Shown here: positions 12,056-22,661 of the stretch, piece by piece | How positions within the stretch are numbered: the stretch's first letter is position 1 | Layout of the letters: each line of letters starts with the position of its first letter | Assembly: GCA_034769895.1 (NCBI GenBank) | Contig: CM068368.1 | Span: 689,455,877-689,519,876 of the forward strand | DNA from: Magicicada septendecula | Lineage: Eukaryota > Arthropoda > Insecta > Hemiptera > Cicadidae | DNA: 64,000 nt | Direction of reading: 5' to 3' | Program-made: the position numbers and the translations under genes | Notes under the pieces: model-generated | What the model was told of the DNA's origin: nothing | The model's database searches: none | What the model saw: the letters and a program-made list of their open reading frames with translations, nothing else

Positions 12056-12302
12056 GTAAAACTTTACGTTTTTACTTATAAAAAACTTAGTGTTCCGAGT
12101 CGTCAATATTATAGTGATATTTGGATTTTTTGTAAAAAAAACTTATTTTTAAGGCTCTTGCGGCACCTCAAGATATAAATATAGAACAACAAAACTTCGT
12201 AGTGTTATTGTTGACATAAAAAAGCAACTTTTAAATGCAATTAGAAAGTTATTTGTGAAAAAAAAGTTTGCCCTATACTTTCATTCCACTCTAATGTACA
12301 CA

Positions 12303-12610
12303 CATAAAAGGCAAAATACAAGTGTTCTGTCTTGTCTGCTGCATAGAAAATATATTCTGTATTTCTTTACGGTTGCAACTTCATTCATGTGAGTGAAAAT
12401 TAATTTATATAAATTTCAAATCATCACCTGTAATCTACACTGTTGACTGTAAACAAATACAATAAATTCCTTTTGTGATCACTTTGGGCCAATATGAATT
12501 TAATAGCACTAGCCGAATAATAAAAATAACTGATAACAAGATTATGCAAGATTTGCCATTACTTTCCCATACCTGTGATTACAGGCATATTGATATACCT
12601 GTTACTATAT
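12303..12610. other. Flanking sequence, nothing seen
   Basis: Short AT-rich segment between the right target duplication of the DNA transposon and the left target duplication of the small Gypsy element. No assignable open frame. Confidence 0.4.
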
Positions 12611-12614
12611 ATAT

Positions 12615-13176
12615 TGTTAGGGCATCACGAACAATCTACGTGTTTATCGAACGTTCCAGACAGATCCAGAATGTAAGCGTGTGGTGTGCGTGCTACTAGA
12701 CGCATTTTGCGAGAATCTTCTTGACTGTGTCAAGGCCGCAGTTAATTACGTAGTTCATACGCACGCTACGACGCAATTAGGAATCGTCTAGATATTCGAC
12801 TAGCTATAAATACCGGTACTCAAACGACGTTCAGTTTAGTATCAGTATCAGGCGAATTTTTGACCGTGCGGTTCGAGAGTATTAGTGCGATATATTTACA
12901 GAGCGGTTCGAGTTATTACTGTGTACGTTCAAGTAGTTATTAGTGAAGTGTTGCGTTTTATATTCGGATGGTATAATTGTAATACAATTGAGTTTTAATA
13001 TTAGTGGACATTTTATTGCGTGTGAACAATTTTCATTTGATTTGTTGTAGACACTGTGTTGTTAATTACGAACTGTTTTACTGTAACAATTAAAGGTGTG
13101 ATTAGTGACTTGATTTGTGTCTCGTACTTATTTTGTTTCCACTGTACCTATGACGATCGAGTAGACCGTCGTAACA
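12615..13176 (+). repeat. 5' LTR of the small Gypsy element
   Basis: 562 bp, TGTTAGGGCATC...GTAACA. It matches the 3' LTR at 15417-15918 joined to 34364-34456. The 3' copy carries an extra GC-rich insertion of about 28 bp near 15537-15565. Confidence 0.9.
12805..12840 (+). promoter_or_regulatory. LTR core promoter: TATA box and arthropod initiator
   Basis: TATAAATA lies at 12805-12812 and TCAGT at 12831-12835, about 26 bases downstream. TCAGT-type initiators at this spacing are usual in arthropod RNA polymerase II promoters. The same pair is conserved in the 3' LTR (TATAAATA near 15643 and ttcagtttag near 15669). Confidence 0.6.
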
Positions 13177-13177
13177 G

Positions 13178-13195
13178 TGATGTCAGAAGTGGGAT
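13178..13195 (+). other. Primer-binding site of the small Gypsy element
   Basis: TGATGTCAGAAGTGGGAT follows the 5' LTR after one base. It resembles the TGG-TGTCAGAAGTGGGAT class of Gypsy primer sites, probably a tRNA-Leu type; one of the usual bases differs. Confidence 0.55.
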
Positions 13196-13281
13196 AGAAC
13201 GGTTAACAGTGGAAACAGCGGACAGTTTGTGCAAGACGAGTGTGATTCGTAATTAATCGATAAACAGTGGATGCCAGTCAG

Positions 13282-14925
13282 ATGATGGAAAATTTACAGG
13301 CGCTGCTGTTGCAGACAGAAAAACGACAGGACGAGAAACGCAGACAGGAAAACGCAGGCAGGAAAGAGAAGAGACAGAGGAATGGCGACGACAGGAAACG
13401 GAAGATATCAAAGCATTAATACAGGAGTAGAAACAGATTCAAGAACACAGTACAGCAGAATTGGGTCTCCTACGAGGTGAGCTTAATAAACAAGTTACTA
13501 GAATATCTGACGTAGAAGAATCCATGTCAAATAAAATAGCTAAAGTAGACAAATCTGTCTTGACTGTGGAAGAAGTTATGTCAACAAAAATATCTGCAGT
13601 AGAAAACTCAATGGCAAATATAAGAGAACAAATTAAAATTGAAGTTGAACAGTGCATGAAGATTCAACCAAAACAAATTTCTGAACAGACTGTACCAGTG
13701 ATAAAGACAGAAAAAGACACAGAAAATAAGTTAATAGAGAAAGTCACTTTGCCTTCAGTAGGGACAGTTCATGTCAAAGCTCAAACCTTTGACGGAAGCA
13801 GTCACTGGGCAACGTACCTCTGCCAATTTGAAGCTGCTGCATGCACAAATAATTGGACAGAGGAAGACAAGGCTGTTTCACTTGTTCTTGCATTAAAAGG
13901 ACCCGCGGCAGAATTACTACAGAAAGTACCACCTGACAGCCAGAACATCTATGCCGAGTTGATAAAAGATCTAGAATTACGCTACGGTGATAAACATTTG
14001 TGAGAGGTGTACTACGCTCAGTTGAGAACAAGACGACAACGTTCCGGGGAAAGTCTTCAAGAATTTGAAGCAAGTATCGACAGATTGATTAGATTGGCCT
14101 ATCCTGAAGCACCAGAAGACTTCCGAATAAGGCTTGCGGTGCAGACATTTATTGATGGCATCGGAGATTGTGAACTTCAGCAAGTGTTACGAATGGCAAG
14201 ACACCGAGATAGCTCAGAAGCTCTTGTTCACGCCCTAGAATTTGAAGCTGCCAAGTCAGCGTCCTGCTACATTGCCATCACATTGCAGTCAGAAGATCCC
14301 TGTATCACATTACCGTTACGATAGGTGCAGAAAAACAATGTTGTCGGACAAACAATTCAAATGTTCAAGAGAGTCACAACTATTTGAAAAAGACAGAAGA
14401 CCGAAATGTTACAACTGTGGAAAACGTGGTCATCTACAGGTAGACTGTTGGGAGAAGAAGATACCGAGAGGAGAGACTGATCGCACCAATTGGAGAAGTA
14501 AAGCCCCAGAACAGCACACAGTTTCCACGCTACATAAGATCAGTGGAAACTTGATTGTTAATGGATTTGCGGATGGTAAACCAACATCATTTACAGTTGA
14601 CACGGGCGCAACAGTGTCCATTGTGCGCCCTGACTTAGTCTGTAACAGCCATCCTCTAATTAGCTCTTGTACAATACAGACTGTGACTGGAAGCCCCGTC
14701 AAGATGCTAGGAAAGGTAGACGTACGTGTACGCCTGAGTCTTCTTGAGTTTAGCCACCAAATGCTCGTTGCAGACATTGTCGATGAAGTGATTCTTGGCA
14801 AGGACATTATGAATGCCTACGGATTCGTTGTGGACTTAGGAGAGAATGTCCTGAAGGTTGGCCAAGAGAAGATAAAGCTTTGCATGGCTAAAATTACAGG
14901 GTCTACCAACCATTCGATTAAGTGA
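13282..14925 (+). pseudogene. Gypsy Gag plus retropepsin, broken
   Basis: The likely start is ATG 13282 (MMENLQALLLQTEKRQDEKR). A coiled-coil N-terminus follows (VTRISDVEESMSNKIAK), then the Gag core with FDGSSHWATYLCQFEAAA and LQEFEASIDRLIRLAYP. The CCHC zinc knuckle is CYNCGKRGHLQVDC (about 14407-14448). The aspartic protease has the active-site VDTGATVSIVRP (about 14597-14632) and a closing VILGKDIM. Gag binds and packages RNA; the protease would cut the polyprotein. Breaks: a frameshift near 13350, in-frame TAG at 13428-13430, TGA at 14001-14003, a frameshift near 14245, and TGA at 14923-14925. There is no RT after the protease. Confidence 0.85.
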
Positions 14926-15405
14926 GTGGCATTAGTCGAAGAAAAAGTCAACAAGTCTGGTCAAGAGGAACCCTCCCTGTTGCAAGCGGAAATGGAGGAA
15001 GAACTAACAGAGGAAGTACAAATTAGTATAACGACAAAAGAAGTGATTGGAAAGCCAACTATGGGTGTCGAGACAAATCTCTTGCTTGTTCCTGAGCTGA
15101 TAGAAGCGCCCGAGGGTAAAGTGGCTGAAGATGAGGTTATGCAAGAAGTTGTTGATGAGAACCAAACACACTTGGATCAGCCAGTTGTATTTAGGTCATC
15201 AGTACATGACGCAACTGGAGTGATTCCAGCGAAACTAGTGGTTGCGCAAAAGACTCGCATTCCTGGGAACGTGATGATCGGATCACACAAGACTGAATTC
15301 GAAGAACGGGAAAATTATTATATCCTTCGCAAGGACGTCCACCTAGATCGCCTGGTCGAGTATTACTTCGGAGACGGATTGCCAGTTCGGGACGAACAGG
15401 TTTAA
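14926..15405 (+). pseudogene. Integrase C-terminal remnant after a pol deletion
   Basis: This frame continues the Gag-protease frame after the TGA at 14923. An acidic linker of about 85 residues leads into VVFRSSVHDATGVIPAKLVV and RIPGNVMIG. The words SVHDATG.IPA and R.P resemble the end of the Gypsy integrase catalytic domain, where S.H..TG.SP and a following basic R.P occur. The catalytic Asp/Asp/Glu residues are not present. The frame ends in TAA directly before the purine tract and 3' LTR. It is best read as an internal deletion joining the end of protease to the end of integrase; the acidic linker could be either part of the polyprotein or new sequence. Confidence 0.5.
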
Positions 15406-15416
15406 GGAGGAGTCAG
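15404..15416 (+). other. Polypurine tract
   Basis: AAGGAGGAGTCAG sits directly before the TGTTACGGG start of the 3' LTR, the usual position of the plus-strand primer in LTR retroelements. Confidence 0.6.
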
Positions 15417-15918
15417 TGTTACGGGATCACGAACAATCTACGTGTTTATTGAACGTTCCAGACAGATCCAGAACGTAAACGTGTGGTGTGCGTGCTACTA
15501 GACGAGCAGATTCTTTTGCGAGAATCTTCTCGACTGTGCCGGGCTTCGCTCCGGCGCTTTGCCTGTGTCAAGACCGCAGTTAATTACGTAGTTCATACGC
15601 ACGCTATGACGCAATTATGAATCGCCTAGATATTCGACTAGCTATAAATACCGGTACTCAAACGACGTTCAGTTTAGTATCAGTATCAGGCGAATTTTTG
15701 ACTGCGGTTCGAGAGTATTAGTGCGATATATTTACAGAGCGGTTCGAGTTATTACTGTGTACGTTTAAGTAGTTATTAGTGAAGTGTTACGTTTTATATT
15801 CGGACGGTATAATTGTAATACAATTGAGTTTTAATATTAGTGGACATTTTATTGCGTGTGAACAATTTTCTTTGATTTGTTGTAGACACTGTGTTGTTAA
15901 TTACGAACTGTTTTACTG
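15417..15918 (+). repeat. 3' LTR of the small Gypsy element, first part
   Basis: TGTTACGGGATC start; matches 12615 onward with scattered differences and an extra GC-rich segment (cgggcttcgctccggcgc). It is cut by the giant Gypsy at the target ACTG (15915-15918). Confidence 0.9.
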
Positions 15919-18900
15919 TGTAACGTACCAAATTGGCAGTTACATAAAATAACTATCTATTACGTCAAGTAAAGGGAGATCATGAAAATATTTCAAAGTG
16001 CATAAAATAAGGAAGAGGAAAATATAGACAAAGTGTGTATATACGAACGAATATTATTGAACAAACCCAACAAAGAAGAAGGAAGAGTAATAAGGATATC
16101 ATCGAGTACAAAAGAGAGAGAAAATGACAACGAGCCAATATAATATGTTAGAATCCAGGCCCAATAGGTCCAAAATAGTGAGGGAACATGACAAAAATAA
16201 TCATTAAAATGAAGAGGAGACAATAGGTCCAAAATAGTGAGGGAACATGACAAAAATAATCATTAAAATGAAGAGGAGACAATAGGTCCAAAATAGTGAG
16301 GGAACATGACAAAAATAATCATTAAAATGAAGAGGAGACAATAGGTCCAAAATAATGAGGGAACATGACAAAAATAATCATTAAAATGAAGAGGAGACAA
16401 TAGGTCCAAAATAGTGAGGGAACATGACAAAAATTATCATTAAAATGAAGAGGAGACAATAGGTCCAAAATAGTGAGGGAACATGACAAAAATAATCATT
16501 AAAATGAAAAGGATACGGATCAAGTACAACCACAATGATGATAAAACAAACAAAGTTGTTTATTAGTATAAAATACTATGGAACAGTGACTACCACGAAT
16601 AAAAATATTGAAGAATATGACAAGACTAAGGGAACATTGATTATCACAAATAATGTATAACCCAGGAGAACACCGATAGTGAGCAACAATTAACCAGAAG
16701 AAGAAAGGAAGAAGAAGAGGAAAGGAAACATACCACGAAGAATGAAGATAATGTATGGACAGTACAAGAAATCAACATTCACAAGGTATACAAGGAACTA
16801 AAATTAATATAGTGACCGGAAGAAGTGTAGATCAACTACAAAGAAACCAGTGTTTAGCATCATTGAGTGATCACAAACAATAACAGTGAAAACTTAATAT
16901 AAGTGTGACAACCTGTGATATGATAACCATTTTTACCCCAAATAAACACCACAGACAATACAAGTGAAAGTGTTTATAACAGAGGAAAATGATTAACCAT
17001 TGTAAGTGAAAGAATCCAAGATTAACTAGTTAAAATGCACAGACAATTAGTGTGACAAATTTAATCAAGATTGTAATATCATATAAATAATCATTAAGAC
17101 CACCAAAAGAAATATGAGACAGAACAGTAAAATAATTGTCCATAGGGACTAATAATAAAAGCTTTGTAAGCCTTGAAATGAAATGTGCCTGAATGCCATA
17201 GCAAGACAGGATAAAATATAGATGAATTCCAGAACAAACAGTAGCAAATAAGCTAGTTTGTTAGGTATAAAACAATCAATGTACCAAAAAACTAGGTGCA
17301 ACACACCAAGAAATGTAATGTTATTAGACTAAGAATACCTGTGTTATTGTTTCAACAAATAGTGTAAACATGTGTATAACTTAATAATTAAACCATTGTA
17401 GTAGAATGCCACAATGAAATGGTAATAGTAGAGTCAAATACTGCATAAGAATATGTTGCACATTGTTGTCAGACAACTGACACATAACCTCATAGAAAGT
17501 GAACCTATAACATAAAATCATGTATATTAGTTAAACCAAACAACTATCCACAATTGTTTCAAACAAAGACTAATTATGAATAATAATGCAAACCATGAAA
17601 ATACCATGTGTACTGAAATACACAGCAAATGAATCAGATTGAATATGATATCATAAAGCCAAACGAACAGAACCCCAATGTGACAAGATAGTTAGTCAAA
17701 AAGCAATATCAAAACTTATCAAAAGATTATGAAAAATGTTATCAGTAGTTAGAGAAATGTCTGATACTGCTATGAGAACACATCTCAAATGTAATAGTAG
17801 TAGTTTAATAATTGAAATATTATAAACTAACTAACTACACTTGTAAAACCAGATGTAAATAAACACTGTACTATGAATTGAAGAGCTTTCAGATAACGAA
17901 AAGTTAATAAATACATTAAACCAACAAGGTACAACAATTGTACACTATTTTAATTAATAACATTATATACCTTGTGTGATAAAATAAATAAAAAAAGAGA
18001 CAAATTAGAGAAATGAGAACAGAAGGTATTTTTGATAATACTATAAGTATATAAAAAATAACATTTTTGCAAAATAAAATGTGAACAAATGTAAATAAAT
18101 GTACATATTAGTGTTAGAATGTCAAACATATGTAATAAGATAAGGAATAATAGTGTTACATGTAATTATAAACAATCGAACATGGTCGCTATGGACGCCA
18201 TTACCAGATATTGTTTAAATTGTAATTATGACTATTTTATGTACTAAAATGAAAGAGAAATGGATTCGAGATGTTTAGTAGTAAGTATTACAGTATAATT
18301 GTAACAAAATATGGTGAAAAAAACTTATTTATATTAAGAATCACCATATGAGTTTTTGAGATGGCTAAGTGAATTAATAATGAACGGATTTAGTGCTTGT
18401 TTAGACTTAAAATAAAGCCACAAGTGTCCGCAATTTAATGTCACTACCCGATTGACGATACGACAAAAGATAAAGTTATGACAATTATAAACTTTTCAAT
18501 CATTTTGAGTATCCATGCATATGTCACTCATAGCCTCGAACCCACGCTAAGAATTGTAAAAAATTAAAAGTTTTATTTGACCAAAGTGTTTTGGGGTTGA
18601 GAGTTTGACCTTTTGAACCAATCAAATAGCTTAAAATGACCAGACGAGAAGGAGACGCTTCGGTGAAGGAATGATTCGTTCTGCATCTCTCACGACGTAA
18701 GGTCCGCGCAAGAAGTCAGCAAGAGTATTTCAAAATGTGCGCGTCACACACAGTAATAAGTAAACATACGCTAACCTATACACCACAATATATTATCGAG
18801 TGTCCAGTGTATTAAGTGTACAGTGATATAACACGACCAGTGTACAATAAAGGTCATGTTTTGTGTTTTAAATCAGGGAGTACTATATTTTAATTACTTT

Positions 18901-20309
18901 AAAAGAAATTGATGAAAAATAATAATTTTCGTTAACAAACGAAAGATATTGTTTTGGACTGCACTAGTCAAAAATACTCAAGTGCTTAAACTATGATGAA
19001 AAATTATCAGTACCTAACAAATAAATTTTAGCACAATGATTAATTTAAAAATAAATATTTTCCAATTGAATAATAATTGAGAAAGTCGGAATTAATTTAG
19101 ATACCGATCATCTGTAAATAGTATATAGTCGCTTACTTGACTAAACTTTTTGAATTAACAAATAATTGTTTTATTGTGCAAATATTTTAAATAACTGATA
19201 ATTATACGTCAAATGACTTATAAATAGAATGTTTATGATCATATCATTAAGAATTTAATAAGTAATATACTTATTCTAAATAACGACTTACGTATACTAG
19301 GTGAACTAACTAAATGATTATAATTTTGTCACCAAGAAATAATTCTGTTCTTAAATAATTTTACTTAAATGAAAGCTATAACAAGAGTTTTTTATTCTAG
19401 ATTTTTTCTCTTGCAAATACATGATTTTACTAATTAATGAATAAATAATAATAATATCTTTAACAGTGCAAAGCTCAGAGCACGCTGTTGACCACAAAGG
19501 CTATATGCGTTTGCATGACGTACGATATATCGGTTATGGTACCGAGTTTTATAATTTTCAATTTTGTTCTTTCTTATAGTAATATATAATTAAATATTGT
19601 TAATTAAAGTCACATCTTGTAATCTGGTATCATGTATCTTCAAAGAACTCACTAATTTGGTAACATAATTGAATAAAGTGAACATAACCTCGTTCACCAA
19701 AAACATTGTACCATACAGCAGTGTTACCAGCCTTGAGGTACAGAGATCTCAGGATTTGTTTAAATTATTATTGTTTGTAAAGATATTATTGATTGTTTTT
19801 AAAGAGTTCATTGAATTTCAGAATTGTGAATAAATCCCCAGGTTATTTACCAGTGGAACAGAGTTTTGATTTCTATATAATAGAAAAGTAGTTTAATTTT
19901 TTCATGAACAGTTCTCTCATAAGGTGGCGGAAGTATTTGAATGATTAATATCATTCGAATTGCAATTGAACTTTTAATTTATTTTTATTGTGTATGTGCT
20001 TCTTTATGATATTCAAACAGAATATCTATGTATGTATATCCAGTGTTTTTACAGTAGAAGAAGTCATCATTGGGAACATTGAAGACAGCCACATATGGTA
20101 AGTGGGGAGGTTGACACAGTGAAGTGATAAATACTCTTTTAAACCACAATGTTTAAACGCGAACAATCCTTCAATTTTATTAATAATAACATTCTAATAA
20201 TGATAAACAATAAAATCACGTACTCGACTTGAGTATCTAACTGAGTACCTCTACACATCTATAATCTAATATCTACATAATCAATAATCTATAAATCTGT
20301 TTTGTAAAA
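15919..20309 (+). repeat. 5' LTR of the giant Gypsy element, 4391 bp
   Basis: It runs from TGTAACGTACC to just before the primer site. No convincing open frame exists inside it. It contains a 59-bp minisatellite (16162-16509) and long A-rich tracts, then a more ordinary 1.8 kb with motifs such as cttatgatattcaaacag near the end. The promoter was not located with certainty. The copy at 27459-34359 matches throughout. Confidence 0.9.
16162..16509 (+). repeat. 59-bp minisatellite in the 5' LTR, six units
   Basis: Units start caataggtccaaaatagtga at about 16162, 16221, 16280, 16339, 16398 and 16457; the last is shortened and diverges. Units differ by one or two bases. The 3' LTR has four units (27702-27931). 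Confidence 0.9.
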
Positions 20310-20312
20310 GAT

Positions 20313-20330
20313 TGGCGCCCAACATCTGAG
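20313..20330 (+). other. Primer-binding site of the giant Gypsy
   Basis: TGGCGCCCAACATCTGAG lies four bases (20309/20310 junction, GAT) after the LTR end. The TGGCGCCCAAC start is a frequent retroelement primer-site sequence; the tRNA was not determined. Confidence 0.7.
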
Positions 20331-20432
20331 CGCGAATTAGGACGAAACCACTTAACAGTTTAATTAATTAAACAAATAATTTCCCAACCTAATTCGACAG
20401 CAAGACGGCAAGTACATTATGCAGATAACAAG

Positions 20433-22661
20433 ATGTACAGGAGGTCAACTTCGAAGAAACGAGCGGCAGAGGCCGAGAGGGAGGCCAGATTGGAAGAAAA
20501 AGAAGCGACATCAGCAGAGGATGTTGAAGAAATATTATTAGAAATTGAAGATAAACAACCTGAACCGGCGGAGGAGGTTCAACAACCGGAAGATGAACCG
20601 GAAATCATACAGCAGGAAATCCAACCAGAGAAAACCCAACCCGAGAAACCGGTGTTACCAGGAGGCACAGACTTCATGGAAATAATGAGACAAATGATGG
20701 AGGCGAATAAAAGAATAGAAGAAGGCCAGAAATCCACAGACCAGAAAATAGAAACAATGAATAAGAAGATGGATGAAACTAGTCGGTCCACAAAGGAGGA
20801 ATTAAGCAAGAAAATGGAGGAAGGTCAGAAGGAGAGCCAGAAGAACATAGAATCTTTGAAGGAAGACTTGAATAGTAAAATAAATGAAACAATTAAGAAG
20901 ACGGAAGAATCCATAAACCAGAAGACTGAAGAGTTATTGGAGAAAAAGATGGAAATAATGAAAGAAAATTTGTCTGCCGAGTTGGGAATTAAAATTGATA
21001 AGACCAACAAAAAGATTGATGAAATAAATGAGAAAATCAATAAGGACATCGAGTCAATGAATAATGATAATGAGAAAATATTGCAACAAATGGCCTATAA
21101 TAATTACAGAGCTGAAGAAATTGCCAAAAATACAGTAGAAGCAGTTGACAAAAAATTGGAAGAGAACATAGAAGCGACGGAGGAGAGGATTGCAATATTA
21201 GCAACGGAAATCCATGAAGAAATGTCCGACATACGGAGAGAAGGTGAAAAGAACAAACAAAAAATTATACAAGCCGAAACAGACATCAACCACCGTATCG
21301 ACAGTATCGAGGAAACCCACAACAGCCAGGTAGGAGTCAGAACGAAAACAAACGGAAATGATAGCCGCACACACCACACTGGGGGAGAGATGTGAAGAAA
21401 TTTCAATCAAAGTGGATGCAGTCAAACATCAGGTAAACAATGACCGAGATCAATTGACTGAGCGACAACAGAGGGAATTTAGTGACCTCAGAGATGAAAT
21501 GAACCGCCTGCGAGCATTCCCAAATGTTTTATCCGGATTAACACACCTGGATGGAAGGGAACAAATAGACTTTCGCGCCTATGTTAAAAATCCACTCGAG
21601 TTCCTAGAGAGGGTGGATGAGATACTCAATAGAAACAGAGAAAATCGTTGGTCAGTGATAAAGGGAATGTTGGACGAATCTTTTCGTAACGTATTTGACA
21701 ACTGGTGGACAGCGACCCGGCACGAAGTAGAAAACTATGCTGCATTTAAGGTGGCGTTTAAGTTAAAATATTGGTCCGACTCTACACAAAATATTATCAG
21801 AGACGACATCACCAACGGCAAGTATGATCCAAATGGCAGACAGTCGCAGACAGTAACCACCTACTTTTTAGGGAAGATCTGCTTAGCCAGAAATCTGGAA
21901 CCGGCCATACCAGAGGAGTGCTTAGTGACGAAACTGGCTTACCATTTTAGCCAGGGAGTGTCACAGGGGAGACTTAACTCGCAGATTAAAACCATACAAG
22001 GCATGTGTACTCTGTTAGAAAGCCACGAGAGAGAACGTTACTATCAGAGGAACCGCCAGGGTCCCGGACAGACATATGATAGGGGCGGACCAGGCAACGT
22101 TAATCCAACCACTAACACTGTCCGGAATAATTATGGGAGAAATTTTAACAACCCTCCACGTTTCAGTAATCACCAGGGACCAAGACAGAATGGTGGTGGT
22201 AACCACAATGACCATGCAGACCGAGGAAATACAAATAATCCTAGGCTGAATGGCTATCAAGGGCAAAATAATTATCGACAAGGTAATAATTATTGCCGAC
22301 CTTCGGATAACCCACCTCCAAATAACCAGTATAGGCAGAGTAATGGAAACAATAATAACAACCAGTTTCAAAGAGTGCATTACACTCATGCCAGCAGAGG
22401 GGAGGCAGGAGAACATATTACCAGGGTCGAAGAAGTTTCCCTAATAACAATAACCACCAAAGTCACAGTGACGGAGAGGAACGAGAATCTAGTTACCGAT
22501 CGAATAGAAGTAATAGCAGTGAAGATAACCGACCAACCACTCAAACCACTGAAATATACCACAATGGGAATGGGCAAGGATCCCAGGAACCAAACGCATC
22601 AACCTCATCAGACAGGCACACAAACAATGGTGACCTGCCTTTAAATGGAAACCGGCAGTGA
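20433..22661 (+). pseudogene. Gag of the giant Gypsy, two frameshifts
   Basis: ATG 20433 begins a basic stretch (MYRRSTSKKRAAEAEREAR), then an acidic Pro/Glu-rich part and a very long Lys/Glu-rich coiled coil (about residues 80-300). After a frameshift near 21331 comes the Gag core: NPLEFLERVDEILNRNRENR, DNWWTATRHEVENYAAF and KYWSDSTQNIIRDDI, then an Asn/Gln/Gly-rich tail. Near 22400 the frame changes again, and the last part reads from FPNNNNHQSHSDGEERESS to LPLNGNRQ with TGA at 22659-22661. I see no CCHC zinc knuckle; the basic Asn-rich tail may bind RNA instead. The copy at 55965-57450 is homologous (NPMEFLERVDEQLAKTRENR), which fixes the reading. Confidence 0.8.

Larger units (their letters stand above)
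11046..12122 (+). mobile_element. Penelope-like retroelement fragment with inverted terminal repeats
   Basis: The first 66 bases (11046-11111) match the reverse complement of the last 66 (12057-12122) with about two differences; both carry gactcggaacactaag. Inverted LTR-like ends are characteristic of Penelope-like elements. Between them lies the last part of the single PLE polyprotein: RT thumb, linker and GIY-YIG nuclease. The element is strongly 5' truncated, since RT fingers and palm are missing. It is inserted in the 3' part of the 7504-12294 DNA transposon, so it is younger than that element. Confidence 0.75.
7504..12294 (+). mobile_element. DNA transposon with 8-bp TSD and RNase H-like transposase, superfamily uncertain
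   Basis: The element is bounded by the 8-bp repeat ATGTACAC and by inverted ends TAGGGTTGAATGAAA (left) and, read in reverse, TAGAGTGGAATGAAA (right). A second inverted match, GAGGTGCCGCAA, lies about 115-140 bases inside each end (near 7618 and 12155-12172). The plus strand encodes one large transposase-like protein at 8170-10472. A Penelope-like fragment (11046-12122) is inserted near the right end, between two diverged copies of a roughly 150-bp subterminal repeat (about 10800-10950 and 12120-12280). Ends begin TAG rather than the CAG usual for hAT. An 8-bp duplication fits hAT, P, Merlin-like and a few minor superfamilies. Confidence 0.75.
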
